From positions 1 to 64,000 of the forward strand of contig CAVWIV010000005.1 of NCBI GenBank assembly GCA_963755155.1: a stretch of DNA of 64,000 bases, in the 5' to 3' direction. The position numbers and the translations under genes are program-made. Of the stretch, positions 40,257-47,784 are shown piece after piece; position 1 is the stretch's first letter; every line of letters starts with the position of its first letter. The notes under the pieces are model-generated. The model made no database searches. It was given only the letters and a program-made list of their open reading frames with translations, and was not told where the DNA came from. Source of the DNA: PALSA-612 sp963755155. GTDB lineage: Bacteria > Actinomycetota > Thermoleophilia > Gaiellales > Gaiellaceae.

Positions 40257-40908
40257 CGCACCAGCGGTTGAAGGCGAGCGTGCGCACCTCGGGAATCCAG
40301 CGGCGGGGCTCGACGACCTCGGGGCTATAGCCGTGATCCGTGAGCAGCCACCGGCACGCCGAGTCGAGGTCCTCCGAGTGCGTCTCGATGACGATGTGGG
40401 GCTTGCGCTCCGCGAGAAGGCGTTCCGCGCCGCGCAGCGCGTGCACCTCGTTCCCCTCGACGTCCATCTTCACGAGATCGGGCACGAAGCCGCCCGGGCC
40501 GAATGCGAGCTCGTCGAGGGTCGTCTCGGGCCCGATGAGCTTCTCCGACACCTCGATCGTGTCCGCAAACCCGGGATTGGCGGCGATGTTGCGGCGCAGC
40601 CGCTCGCATGTGGTCGGGTCGGCCTCCACCGCGAGCACGCGAGCCGCGCCTCGCTGGGCGAAGACGAGTGCATAGAAGCCCGAGGCCGAGCCGAGGTCGA
40701 AGCACGCCGAGCCAGGCGCACAGAGCTCACGGATGTGGCTCGCGATCTCGAGCTCGTACAGGCCGAGCCAGTAGCGGGCGTCCCGGTCGAAGTCGACCTC
40801 CATCACGAGGCCGCGCCCGAGCCCGAGCGGCAGGCGCCGGAGGGAAGGCCCGCGCGGGAGCAGCGGCCTCGTGACGGTCTTGATGCCGCGCGCGAGCCGG
40901 AGTGTCAG
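40240..40908 (-). CDS. FkbM family methyltransferase
   Basis: This protein of about 222 residues shows CFDLGSASGFYALVFAQRGA for SAM binding, VLAVEADPTTCERLRRNI and LVKMDVEGNEVHALRGAERL, the FkbM signature. The start is uncertain: no ATG, GTG or TTG is well placed, and CTG at 40908 overlaps the stop of the DUF2007-like gene by three bases. One lost base could hide a GTG. The substrate is unknown; it is not closely similar to the FkbM enzyme at 24750. Confidence 0.8.
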   Translation of the reverse strand: MTLRLARGIKTVTRPLLPRGPSLRRLPLGLGRGLVMEVDFDRDARYWLGLYELEIASHIRELCAPGSACFDLGSASGFYALVFAQRGAARVLAVEADPTTCERLRRNIAANPGFADTIEVSEKLIGPETTLDELAFGPGGFVPDLVKMDVEGNEVHALRGAERLLAERKPHIVIETHSEDLDSACRWLLTDHGYSPEVVEPRRWIPEVRTLAFNRWCVARGA

Positions 40909-41138
40909 TCCGCGGGAATGTCGGCGTCCGCGTCGGTCATCGACTCGATCGCGTGCTGCGCCTCCTCGAGCGAGGCCTCCGCGACGAGCACCTTCTGCGG
41001 GGCGTCCTCCGTGGCGCTCGGGTGGTGCTCGACGGCCGTCTCGAGCACGGAATCGATGCCCGCGGCATCGAGGATCGCCTGGATCTCCTCCGCGTCGGCG
41101 ATGCCTTCTGCGAGCGCGACCTGAACCATGTCGCTCAC
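40905..41138 (-). CDS. Small DUF2007-like protein
   Basis: The 77-residue acidic protein has the DUF2007 layout: VQVALAEGIADAEEIQAILDAAGI, a variable middle and VLVAEASLEEAQHAIESM at the end. DUF2007 proteins have a ferredoxin-like fold and have been proposed as small signal-transducing or binding modules, without a settled role. ATG at 41138 overlaps the RNase Z stop by four bases. Confidence 0.7.
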   Translation of the reverse strand: MSDMVQVALAEGIADAEEIQAILDAAGIDSVLETAVEHHPSATEDAPQKVLVAEASLEEAQHAIESMTDADADIPAD

Positions 41139-42136
41139 GATCCCGACTCCTCTCCGACGTGGACTGCCTCGACCGGAGCGTCACGGCGGTGGAGCGCTCC
41201 ACCCTTCACGAGCTGCGGGGTTCCTCGCTCCCTGAAGGGAAGCTCGATGATATCGAAGTCCCTCGGCACGACCGTCTCGGGGAAGGTCGCCCTGGCCTCC
41301 TCGGCCGCGTCGCGTCCGGAGTAGCGGTTCGACAGGTGCGTGAGCGCGAGCAGCTCGACGCCGGCTTCGCGCGCGACGCCCGCGGCGTCGCCCGCCGTCG
41401 AGTGCGAGGTCTCGCGAGCACGCTCGAGCTCGTCCTCGAGGAACGTCGCCTCGTGGACGAGGACGTCTGCGGCGGCGGCCGCCTCGACCACGCCATGAAA
41501 CGGCGCGGTGTCTCCGGCGAGCACGAGCTTCCTGCCGGGTCGCGGAGGCCCGAGGACCTCCTCCGGCGCGACGACGCGTCCACCGGCCAGGCGCACCTCC
41601 TCGCCGGCCTGCAACGCCCCCCGCTCCGGTCCGGGCGGCACGCCGAGCGCGTCGGCCACGTCGACATCGAACCTCCCGGGCCGCGAGTTCTCGATGAACG
41701 CGTAGCCGACCGCGGACACGCCGTGGTCGACTGCGAACGCCCGCAGCTCGTAGCCGTCCCGTGCCAGGACGTCCTCCGCGCGGAGCTCGACGAGCTCACA
41801 GTCGTACGTCAGCCGCCCGAAGATGCGTTTCAGCGACCCGAACAGGTCGCGCAGGCCCGGCGGGCCGTAGACCGTCATCGGGAGCTCGCGCCCACGCAGC
41901 GCGAACGTTTTCAGCATCCCCGGGAGGCCGAGGTAGTGATCGGCGTGGTAGTGCGTGATGAAGATCTCGCGCAGCTCGATGAGGCCCACGGACGACTTCA
42001 GCAGCTGCCGCTGCGTGCCCTCTGCGCAATCGACGAGCAGCCGCTCGCCGCCCCTGCGGACGAGGAGCGCCGTCGGCGCACGGCGAGGTGTCGGCATCGA
42101 CCCCGACGTGCCGAGGAACACGAGATCGAAGTCCAC
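41135..42136 (-). CDS. rnz: Ribonuclease Z (short form)
   Basis: RNase Z cuts the 3' trailer from tRNA precursors. The 333-residue metallo-beta-lactamase-fold protein has FLGTSGSMPTPRRAP, the zinc motif THYHADHYLGLPG, VDHGVSAVGYAF, the metal-binding Asp in LVLAGDTAPF and the final His in LLALTHLSNRY. It is the short bacterial type. Both tRNA genes in this window lack an encoded CCA, in line with RNase Z processing followed by CCA addition. Intact. Confidence 0.93.
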   Translation of the reverse strand: MDFDLVFLGTSGSMPTPRRAPTALLVRRGGERLLVDCAEGTQRQLLKSSVGLIELREIFITHYHADHYLGLPGMLKTFALRGRELPMTVYGPPGLRDLFGSLKRIFGRLTYDCELVELRAEDVLARDGYELRAFAVDHGVSAVGYAFIENSRPGRFDVDVADALGVPPGPERGALQAGEEVRLAGGRVVAPEEVLGPPRPGRKLVLAGDTAPFHGVVEAAAAADVLVHEATFLEDELERARETSHSTAGDAAGVAREAGVELLALTHLSNRYSGRDAAEEARATFPETVVPRDFDIIELPFRERGTPQLVKGGALHRRDAPVEAVHVGEESGS

Positions 42137-42166
42137 CGGCCGATTGTAGAAGCGTGCGCGCGGCCG

Positions 42167-43984
42167 CTACGCCGCGCTGAGCGCCGCCAGGACATCCGCG
42201 CCGTAGCGCTCGAGCTTCGCCGGGCCGACGCCCGGGACGGATGCGAGCTCGTTCAGCGACTTCGGTCGGCGCGCTGCCACCTCCGCGAGGGTCGAGTTGT
42301 GGAAGACGACGTAGGCCGGTACCGCGTCCGCCTTCGAGCGCTCTAGGCGCCAACGCTTGAGCGCCGCGTATACGGGGTCGTCGGGCTCCGGCGCTGCCGC
42401 CCCGCGTGCCTGCGCACGCGCCGTGACACCGAGCTCCGCGAGGAACGGCGACGGGCGCCCGGCCCACGTCACCCAGAGGTGCCGCCGCGCACGGGTGAGG
42501 CCGACGTAGAGCAGGCGCCGCTCCTCCGTCACGGCCGCCTCGGTCTTCGCCTGCCGCGCGGGGAGCTCCCGCGCCTCGACGTGCGCCACGAAGACGGCAT
42601 CGAACTCGAGCCCCTTCGCGCCGTGCAGCGTCAGCAGATGAACCCCGCGGCGCGACTTGCCGCCTTCGCCGAAGCGCCGTTCGAGCTCCGCGACGAAGGC
42701 GGGCCCGTCGAGCTCCACGAGCTCCTCCGCGAGCGCAACGAGCCGCGCGAGGTCGCGCTGTCGCACGAGCTCGCGCTCGCCGAGGCCGTTCAGCTCGCTC
42801 TCCTGCCAGCCAGCATCGAGCGCGAGGCGGCGGACGTCACCCGGCGAGCCGAGCTTCCGCAGCACGAACCGCGCAGCGTCCCTGGCGAGGAACGACGAGC
42901 CCTGATGCGGGATGCCCGCGGCTGCCAGCGCAGCCTCGAAGTCGGTCAGGCGCGCGTTCGTGCGGCAGAGGACCGCGATCTCCTCGTGCGGCATATCGAG
43001 CTCACGGATTCGCTCGACGACGAAGGCGCCCTCGTCCGGCGCTTGCACCAGCTCGGGAGCGGGCCCGTCCGGCCGTGTCGCGCGCAGCATCTTCTCGGCG
43101 CCGCCGAGCCCGGGTACGAGGCGGTTGGCGAGCTCCAGCACCTGGGGCGTCGAGCGGTAGTTCTCCTCCAGCCGGACGACAGTCGCGTGCGGGAACCGCG
43201 ATGGCATCCCCAGGAGGTACTCCGGCGATGCACCGGTGAAGGCGTAGATCGACTGGTAGTCGTCGCCGACGGCGCAGAGATCGTCGCCGGCGCCGAGCCA
43301 CAGGTCGAGAAGCGTCTGCTGGAGCACGTTGACGTCCTGATACTCGTCGACCGTGAAGGCCCGGTAGCGCTCGCGGAAGAGCGCCAGCGCTTGCTCGTCC
43401 TCCTCGTACGTACGGATCGTCAGCTCGAGCAGATCCTCGAAGTCGGCGAGCCCCTTCGCACGCTTGCCCTCTTCGTAGCGAGCGTAGATCCGGTGCATGA
43501 GGTCGGCCGGGAGCGGCGGCTCGTGGTCGCCGAGCTCCGTGCGGTAGCGCTCCGGCGGGATGCGCCGGTTCTTCGCCCACTCGATCTCTGTGGCGACATC
43601 GGCGAGTGGCCGAAACTTGTACGCGCCAGGCAGCGACCGGACGAGATGGCGCAGTGGCAACGCCTTCGACGCGAGGATCTTGCCAACGCGCTCCGGGGCG
43701 AAGCGGTGCAGTTGCGCAAGCGCGGCGGCGTGAAATGTCCGCGCGGTGACGGCGGGCGCCCCCAGCCCCTCCAGTCGCGCCCGAAGCTGTCCGGCCGCCT
43801 TGTCGGTGAACGTGACCGCGAGGATCTCGTCCGGGCGAAACGCTTCGCTCCGGATCTGGTGTGCGATCCGGTGGGTGATAGTCGTCGTCTTGCCGGAGCC
43901 GGCGCCGGCGAGAATGCAGACGGGGCCGCGGACCGCCTCCGCCGCGCGTCGCTGCTCGGCGTTGAGGCCTGCCAGCACGTCCAC
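42167..43984 (-). CDS. UvrD2-like superfamily 1 DNA helicase with HRDC domain
   Basis: The 605-residue protein has SF1A motifs in order: CILAGAGSGKTTTITHRI (Walker A), AVTFTDKAAGQLRARL, FTVDEYQDVNVLQQ (Walker B), AVGDDYQSIYAFTGA (III), VVRLEENYRSTP (IV), LTLHGAKGLEFDAVFVA (V) and LLYVGLTRARRHLWVTW (VI). A C-terminal HRDC domain (LNELASVPGVGPAKLERYG) matches mycobacterial UvrD2, a helicase for DNA repair and replication. No cysteine cluster is visible between the helicase core and HRDC. It is divergent from the S9 peptidase and intact. Confidence 0.92.
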   Translation of the reverse strand: MDVLAGLNAEQRRAAEAVRGPVCILAGAGSGKTTTITHRIAHQIRSEAFRPDEILAVTFTDKAAGQLRARLEGLGAPAVTARTFHAAALAQLHRFAPERVGKILASKALPLRHLVRSLPGAYKFRPLADVATEIEWAKNRRIPPERYRTELGDHEPPLPADLMHRIYARYEEGKRAKGLADFEDLLELTIRTYEEDEQALALFRERYRAFTVDEYQDVNVLQQTLLDLWLGAGDDLCAVGDDYQSIYAFTGASPEYLLGMPSRFPHATVVRLEENYRSTPQVLELANRLVPGLGGAEKMLRATRPDGPAPELVQAPDEGAFVVERIRELDMPHEEIAVLCRTNARLTDFEAALAAAGIPHQGSSFLARDAARFVLRKLGSPGDVRRLALDAGWQESELNGLGERELVRQRDLARLVALAEELVELDGPAFVAELERRFGEGGKSRRGVHLLTLHGAKGLEFDAVFVAHVEARELPARQAKTEAAVTEERRLLYVGLTRARRHLWVTWAGRPSPFLAELGVTARAQARGAAAPEPDDPVYAALKRWRLERSKADAVPAYVVFHNSTLAEVAARRPKSLNELASVPGVGPAKLERYGADVLAALSAA

Positions 43985-44049
43985 GCGTCGAGCTTACGCG
44001 GCAGGGTCGGACGGTTTCGCGACAGGTTTGTGCCAACTACGCTTCGCCG

Positions 44050-45834
44050 GTGCTGTCGTTGCGGGAACTGCTGGAGCTTCGCGTCGCACTTCCCGCAGGC
44101 TTCTCCGAAGACGCCGAGTCGGTACTCCTCCTCTCGAACCGCGCGGGCACGATGCAGCTGTACCGCGTGCCGCGCTCCGGCGGCGAGTTCGTCCAGCTGA
44201 CGGACTTCGACGAGCCGGTCGCCGGGCAGTTCGTTCCCGGCGCCGGCGGCCGGATCCTGCTGTCGATCGACGAGGGAGGCAACGAGCGGGGTCAGCTCCA
44301 TCTGCTCGATCCCGGAGCGGAGCCGCAGCCGTTCGCGATTGATCCGAAGTCGATCCATCGCTCCGAGTGCACGTCGTTCGACGGCGATCTGGTCGGCTAC
44401 GTGTCGAACAGGCGGAACGGCGTCGACTTCGACGTCTACGTGCAGCCGGTCGCCGGCGAGGCCCGCCTCCTCGCCGAGCTCGGCGGGTGGTGCGACACGG
44501 TCGGGTTCTCGCCCGACGGGCGCTGGCTAGCAGTGTCGAAGCTCACGGAGAGGAGCGGCGACGACGACCTCTATCTCGTCGGCATCGAGGACAGCGAGGT
44601 GGTCCATGTCTCCCCGCACGACGACGAGGCGGAGTTCGGGCCACCCGTCTGGCGCCCGGACTCGCGCTCCTTCCTCTTCGCGACGAGCACAGGGCGCGAC
44701 ACGACCGCGATCGCACGCTACGACCTCGAGGCCAGTCGATTCGACTATGTGCTCGAAGACGAATGGGACCTGGCCGCATACGGCGACCGCTCCGGCCGGC
44801 ATCTGCTCGTCGAGGCGAACGAGGACGGCTACAGCCGAGTCGAGCTGCGCGACCCGGAGACGCTCGAGCTTCGTGCGCGCGTGCCGCTGCCCGGGCGCGG
44901 TGTCGCGCAGCCGTTCGTCTTCTCTCGCGACGGGCGCTTCCTCGCCTACCAATTCACATCACCGCGTGAGCCCGGGGACACATGGCTTTACGACACGGAT
45001 GCGGGCGAGACGGCGCGCCTGACACGCAGCGCGGACGAGGAGCTGCTCGCATCGATGCCGGAACCTGAGCTGCACCGCTTCGCCTCCTTCGACGAGGAGT
45101 CGATCCCGGTCTTCCTCTACCGGCCGGACCGGCCCGATTCGGCGCCGGTGGTCGTCTCGATCCACGGCGGGCCGGAGGCCCAGGCCCGGCCGGTCTGGGC
45201 CGCCGTGACGGCCTACTGGGTCTCGCGCGGGTTCGCGGTCGCGATACCGAACGTGCGCGGCTCCACCGGGTACGGGAAGCGTTACGAGCACCTCGACGAC
45301 CGCCACAGGCGCCTCGACTCGGTGCGCGACCTCGCGTCGCTCCACGGCTGGCTCGCGGCGAACGACGCGGTCGATGCGTCACGGATCGCGCTCGCGGGCG
45401 GTTCGTACGGCGGATACATGGTGCTGGCAGGGCTCGCGTTCCACCCCGACCTGTTCGCCGCGGGCGTCGACATCGTCGGCATCTCCAGCCTCGTCACCTT
45501 CCTCGAGAACACTTCGGTCTGGCGGCGCGCCTTCCGCGAGCGGGAATACGGATACCTGGCGACCGACCGCGCGTTCCTCGAGGAGGTTTCACCGATCACG
45601 CACGTGGCCCGGATCCGCGCGCCGCTCTTCATCGTCCACGGCGCGAATGATCCGCGGGTGCCGCTCTCGGAGGCGCAGCAGCTCCACGCGGAGCTCGAAC
45701 GGCGCGGCGTGCCGAGCGAGCTGCTCGTCTACGACGACGAAGGCCACGGTCTACAGAAGCTGAAGAACCGCCTGGACGCGTACCCGCGCATTGCGGACTT
45801 CCTCGAGCGCGTGCTGGAGCCGGCGCCGGTCTAG
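44050..45834 (+). CDS. Prolyl oligopeptidase family (S9) serine peptidase
   Basis: The 594-residue protein begins (GTG) with a beta-propeller part containing WD-like strands (FSPDGRWLAVSKL, FSRDGRFLAYQF) and ends in an alpha/beta hydrolase domain. The nucleophile is Ser about residue 452 in GGSYGGYM, the acid is Asp about 533 in HGANDPRVP and the base is His about 565 in DDEGHGL. There is no signal peptide, so it should act in the cytoplasm on short peptides. Intact. It converges on the LysM gene six bases away. Confidence 0.92.
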   Translation: MLSLRELLELRVALPAGFSEDAESVLLLSNRAGTMQLYRVPRSGGEFVQLTDFDEPVAGQFVPGAGGRILLSIDEGGNERGQLHLLDPGAEPQPFAIDPKSIHRSECTSFDGDLVGYVSNRRNGVDFDVYVQPVAGEARLLAELGGWCDTVGFSPDGRWLAVSKLTERSGDDDLYLVGIEDSEVVHVSPHDDEAEFGPPVWRPDSRSFLFATSTGRDTTAIARYDLEASRFDYVLEDEWDLAAYGDRSGRHLLVEANEDGYSRVELRDPETLELRARVPLPGRGVAQPFVFSRDGRFLAYQFTSPREPGDTWLYDTDAGETARLTRSADEELLASMPEPELHRFASFDEESIPVFLYRPDRPDSAPVVVSIHGGPEAQARPVWAAVTAYWVSRGFAVAIPNVRGSTGYGKRYEHLDDRHRRLDSVRDLASLHGWLAANDAVDASRIALAGGSYGGYMVLAGLAFHPDLFAAGVDIVGISSLVTFLENTSVWRRAFREREYGYLATDRAFLEEVSPITHVARIRAPLFIVHGANDPRVPLSEAQQLHAELERRGVPSELLVYDDEGHGLQKLKNRLDAYPRIADFLERVLEPAPV

Positions 45835-45840
45835 TCGGCT

Positions 45841-46080
45841 TTAGGGCAGCCGGAGCACCTGGCCGGGCGTGATCGTCGCGCCGGACAGGCCGTTCCGCCG
45901 CTCGATCTTCCACACCGCTTCCCGCGGATCGCCCGCGTAGTGCGAAGCGGCAATCGCCCAGAGCGTGTCGTACCGCTTGACGACGTACCGCTGCTCCGGC
46001 CCTGCGCTGTCCGAAGTGCGCGCCGAGACCGCGACTACGAGGGCGAGGGCGAACGTGACGAGAAGCATCTTGGCGAACAT
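45841..46080 (-). CDS. Small LysM membrane protein under an SOS-type promoter (candidate SOS division inhibitor)
   Basis: The 79-residue protein has one N-terminal membrane helix (MLLVTFALALVVAVSA), a short linker and one LysM domain (YVVKRYDTLWAIAASHY to GATITPGQVLRLP). LysM domains bind peptidoglycan. Its promoter carries two LexA boxes, one between the -35 and -10 elements and one over the ATG. Small membrane proteins with LysM and LexA control are known SOS cell-division inhibitors: YneA of Bacillus and Rv2719c of M. tuberculosis, both beside lexA. Here lexA is not nearby. The inhibitor role is inferred from architecture plus control region; a plain LysM cell-wall protein is the alternative. 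Confidence 0.8.
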   Translation of the reverse strand: MFAKMLLVTFALALVVAVSARTSDSAGPEQRYVVKRYDTLWAIAASHYAGDPREAVWKIERRNGLSGATITPGQVLRLP

Positions 46081-46087
46081 GTGTTCG
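46074..46087 (-). promoter_or_regulatory. LexA box overlapping the start codon of the LysM gene
   Basis: CGAACATGTGTTCG (plus strand) has both half-sites CGAAC and GTTCG intact with a four-base centre. It covers the ATG at 46078-46080. Its centre is 25 bases from that of the second box. Confidence 0.75.
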
Positions 46088-46089
46088 TC

Positions 46090-46118
46090 ATGGTACTGCG
46101 AACACGTGTTCGTGTCAA
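46090..46118 (-). promoter_or_regulatory. Sigma-70-type promoter of the LysM gene
   Basis: Minus strand: -35 TTGACA (46113-46118, consensus), a 17-base spacer and -10 TACCAT (46090-46095). The -35 overlaps the stop codon of the upstream glycosidase. A start point about seven bases after the -10 falls near 46083, only a few bases before the ATG, so the mRNA would be leaderless or nearly so. Confidence 0.75.
46099..46112 (-). promoter_or_regulatory. LexA box between the -35 and -10 elements
   Basis: CGAACACGTGTTCG is a perfect 14-base palindrome matching the Gram-positive/actinobacterial SOS box. It fills most of the 17-base spacer of the promoter, so bound repressor would block RNA polymerase. 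Confidence 0.88.
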
Positions 46119-47641
46119 GGCAGGATCTCGAAGGTGCTACTCAGGAACGTCGTCGTACGTCCGGGCTTTACCGCTGCCCGCAGATGGACGCCGTATACGT
46201 AGTGGCCGGGCTCCAGCGAGCCGCGGAGCTCGATGCGAGGCGTATAGCCCGCCTTGACGATCTTCCCCACTTTCAGAGCGGGTGTGAGCTCGCCGGACGC
46301 GACGGCCAGTGATCGTGCGACCTCCCCCGGCTCTGGCCTGGCGTCGGGACCGCTCAGGCGGAAGATGCCGGCCCTGGCCATCGCGTCCTCCTTGGCGGTG
46401 ACAGAGAGGCCGAAGAGTGTGCGACCGGCCGGGAGGTCCTGGGTCCCGAACATCGCCTCCGCGCCGATCACGCCGCGCGCCGGCTTCCAGCTGGCCCGGC
46501 TTCCGCAAGCTCCTGCCGTCCTGATGGCCTTGGCGACCGCACCGTACGAGGGACGCTTCGACCTGTTGATCCGCAGCAGCCCGGACTGGAACCGGTTGAG
46601 GTCGGCCTCGTCTACGAGGTGGAAGACCATCGCGTCCGTGACCGCGGGATCGCAGGCGAACGTCCGGATCAGTTGGCCGTAGTACTCCGCCTGCTCGCCC
46701 TCGGTGACCGTCGGCACGTTCTCCTTGTTCGTGTATCGCGCGGCAAGCCTTGGGCCGATGGCCACCTGCCAGCCGAACTCGTCCACCACGAGGCCGAGCG
46801 ATCCCTTGGGACTGAGGATGCTCTGCGCGAACGTCGGCTGCGGCGTGTCTGCAAACGCGTCCCAGACGGCCTGCTTGACTCGTGCGAGGTCGGACGGGCC
46901 GATGTTCGGCCAGGTGTAGCGCTTCGAGGGCGGATGCGTGTTGTTGCGCGGGTAGACGTGGAAGCCCATCGCATCCATGAACGGCATGGAGGGCGCGCTC
47001 TCCCGGAACGCGTCGCCGAGCGCCGCGATGAAGCGCACGGGCGACGTCGACGTCTTGTCATTGCCCTCGTTCGACGGGCCGGCCGCGATCACGCGAATCT
47101 TCGGATCGACGGCCTTCAGAGCGTCGTAGGCTGCAGTCATCGTCCGCAAGAAAGCTGCGGCCGACACCTGCTTCTTCCCGGGACCGAACTGCGGCCGCCA
47201 GAAGTACGACTCGTTGGGCTCGTTTCCGACGATGAAGTCGTTGACCTGCGGGTACCGCCGCGCCAGCGTCTGGAGGTAGGCGCCGAACAGCGTCGCGCGC
47301 AGCTCGGGCGACCCCGTGGTGAAGGCGTAGCGATCGCTGGGATAGACGTCGAGGACGATGCGAACGCCGGCCCGGGCTGCTACCGGGAGAGCACGGTCCA
47401 GGAACCCGCGCTCCTGGATCGTCGTCGGATCGGTGGGATCCCAGTGCACGGTCATGCGGTTCGTCTCCATGCCCAGCGCCGTGAGCTTCGGATAGAGGGA
47501 GGCGCCACCGTCGTCTGCGTATTTCGTCGCGTCCTCTGCCACGCCGAAACGAGGAGTGGCGTGGGCAGGTGCCGCCGTCAGCGCGGCGACGCACGCGCAC
47601 AGCAGCACGACGCGGCATGTCAGCTTCACGGAATCGCTCAC
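46115..47641 (-). CDS. Secreted glycoside hydrolase-like protein, paralog 1
   Basis: The 508-residue protein has a signal peptide (VVLLCACVAALTAAPAHA) and a TIM barrel of clan GH-A type: FGVAEDATKYADDGGASLYP at the first strand, VGNEPNESYFWRPQF with the acid/base Glu, MGFHVYPR, and VVDEFGWQVAIGP with the probable nucleophile. A C-terminal beta domain of about 120 residues follows. GTG at 47641 overlaps the stop of a dgcN-like remnant in a GTGA. It is clearly paralogous to the gene at 47785-49293. The substrate is unknown. The frame is intact, and its stop lies inside the -35 of the LysM promoter. Confidence 0.85.
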   Translation of the reverse strand: MSDSVKLTCRVVLLCACVAALTAAPAHATPRFGVAEDATKYADDGGASLYPKLTALGMETNRMTVHWDPTDPTTIQERGFLDRALPVAARAGVRIVLDVYPSDRYAFTTGSPELRATLFGAYLQTLARRYPQVNDFIVGNEPNESYFWRPQFGPGKKQVSAAAFLRTMTAAYDALKAVDPKIRVIAAGPSNEGNDKTSTSPVRFIAALGDAFRESAPSMPFMDAMGFHVYPRNNTHPPSKRYTWPNIGPSDLARVKQAVWDAFADTPQPTFAQSILSPKGSLGLVVDEFGWQVAIGPRLAARYTNKENVPTVTEGEQAEYYGQLIRTFACDPAVTDAMVFHLVDEADLNRFQSGLLRINRSKRPSYGAVAKAIRTAGACGSRASWKPARGVIGAEAMFGTQDLPAGRTLFGLSVTAKEDAMARAGIFRLSGPDARPEPGEVARSLAVASGELTPALKVGKIVKAGYTPRIELRGSLEPGHYVYGVHLRAAVKPGRTTTFLSSTFEILP

Positions 47642-47784
47642 CTCTCCCCCACGGCCTCGAGTACAGCGTCGAGAAGCCTAGCGGCGCCGACGTGGAGGGG
47701 GTCGTCGCAGGCGGTATTCAGCGCCACACCGACGATCCTTGCCTTCCTCGCCTGCAGGGAAACGCGCTCGCGGAGCTCCAGCCG
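47638..47784 (-). pseudogene. C-terminal remnant of a second dgcN (DUF1611) gene
   Basis: Directly after the stop of paralog 2, 48 in-frame codons ending in TGA match the end of the intact dgcN at 49342-50374. LELRERVSLQARK aligns with VELHERISLPARR, GVALNTA with AIALNTA, and RLLDAVLEAVGER with RILDSVLAAVGEI. About 20 residues of the intact gene are absent from the middle and all upstream parts are gone. The remnant stop overlaps the start of paralog 1. It is the scar of a duplicated dgcN-glycosidase block. Confidence 0.8.
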
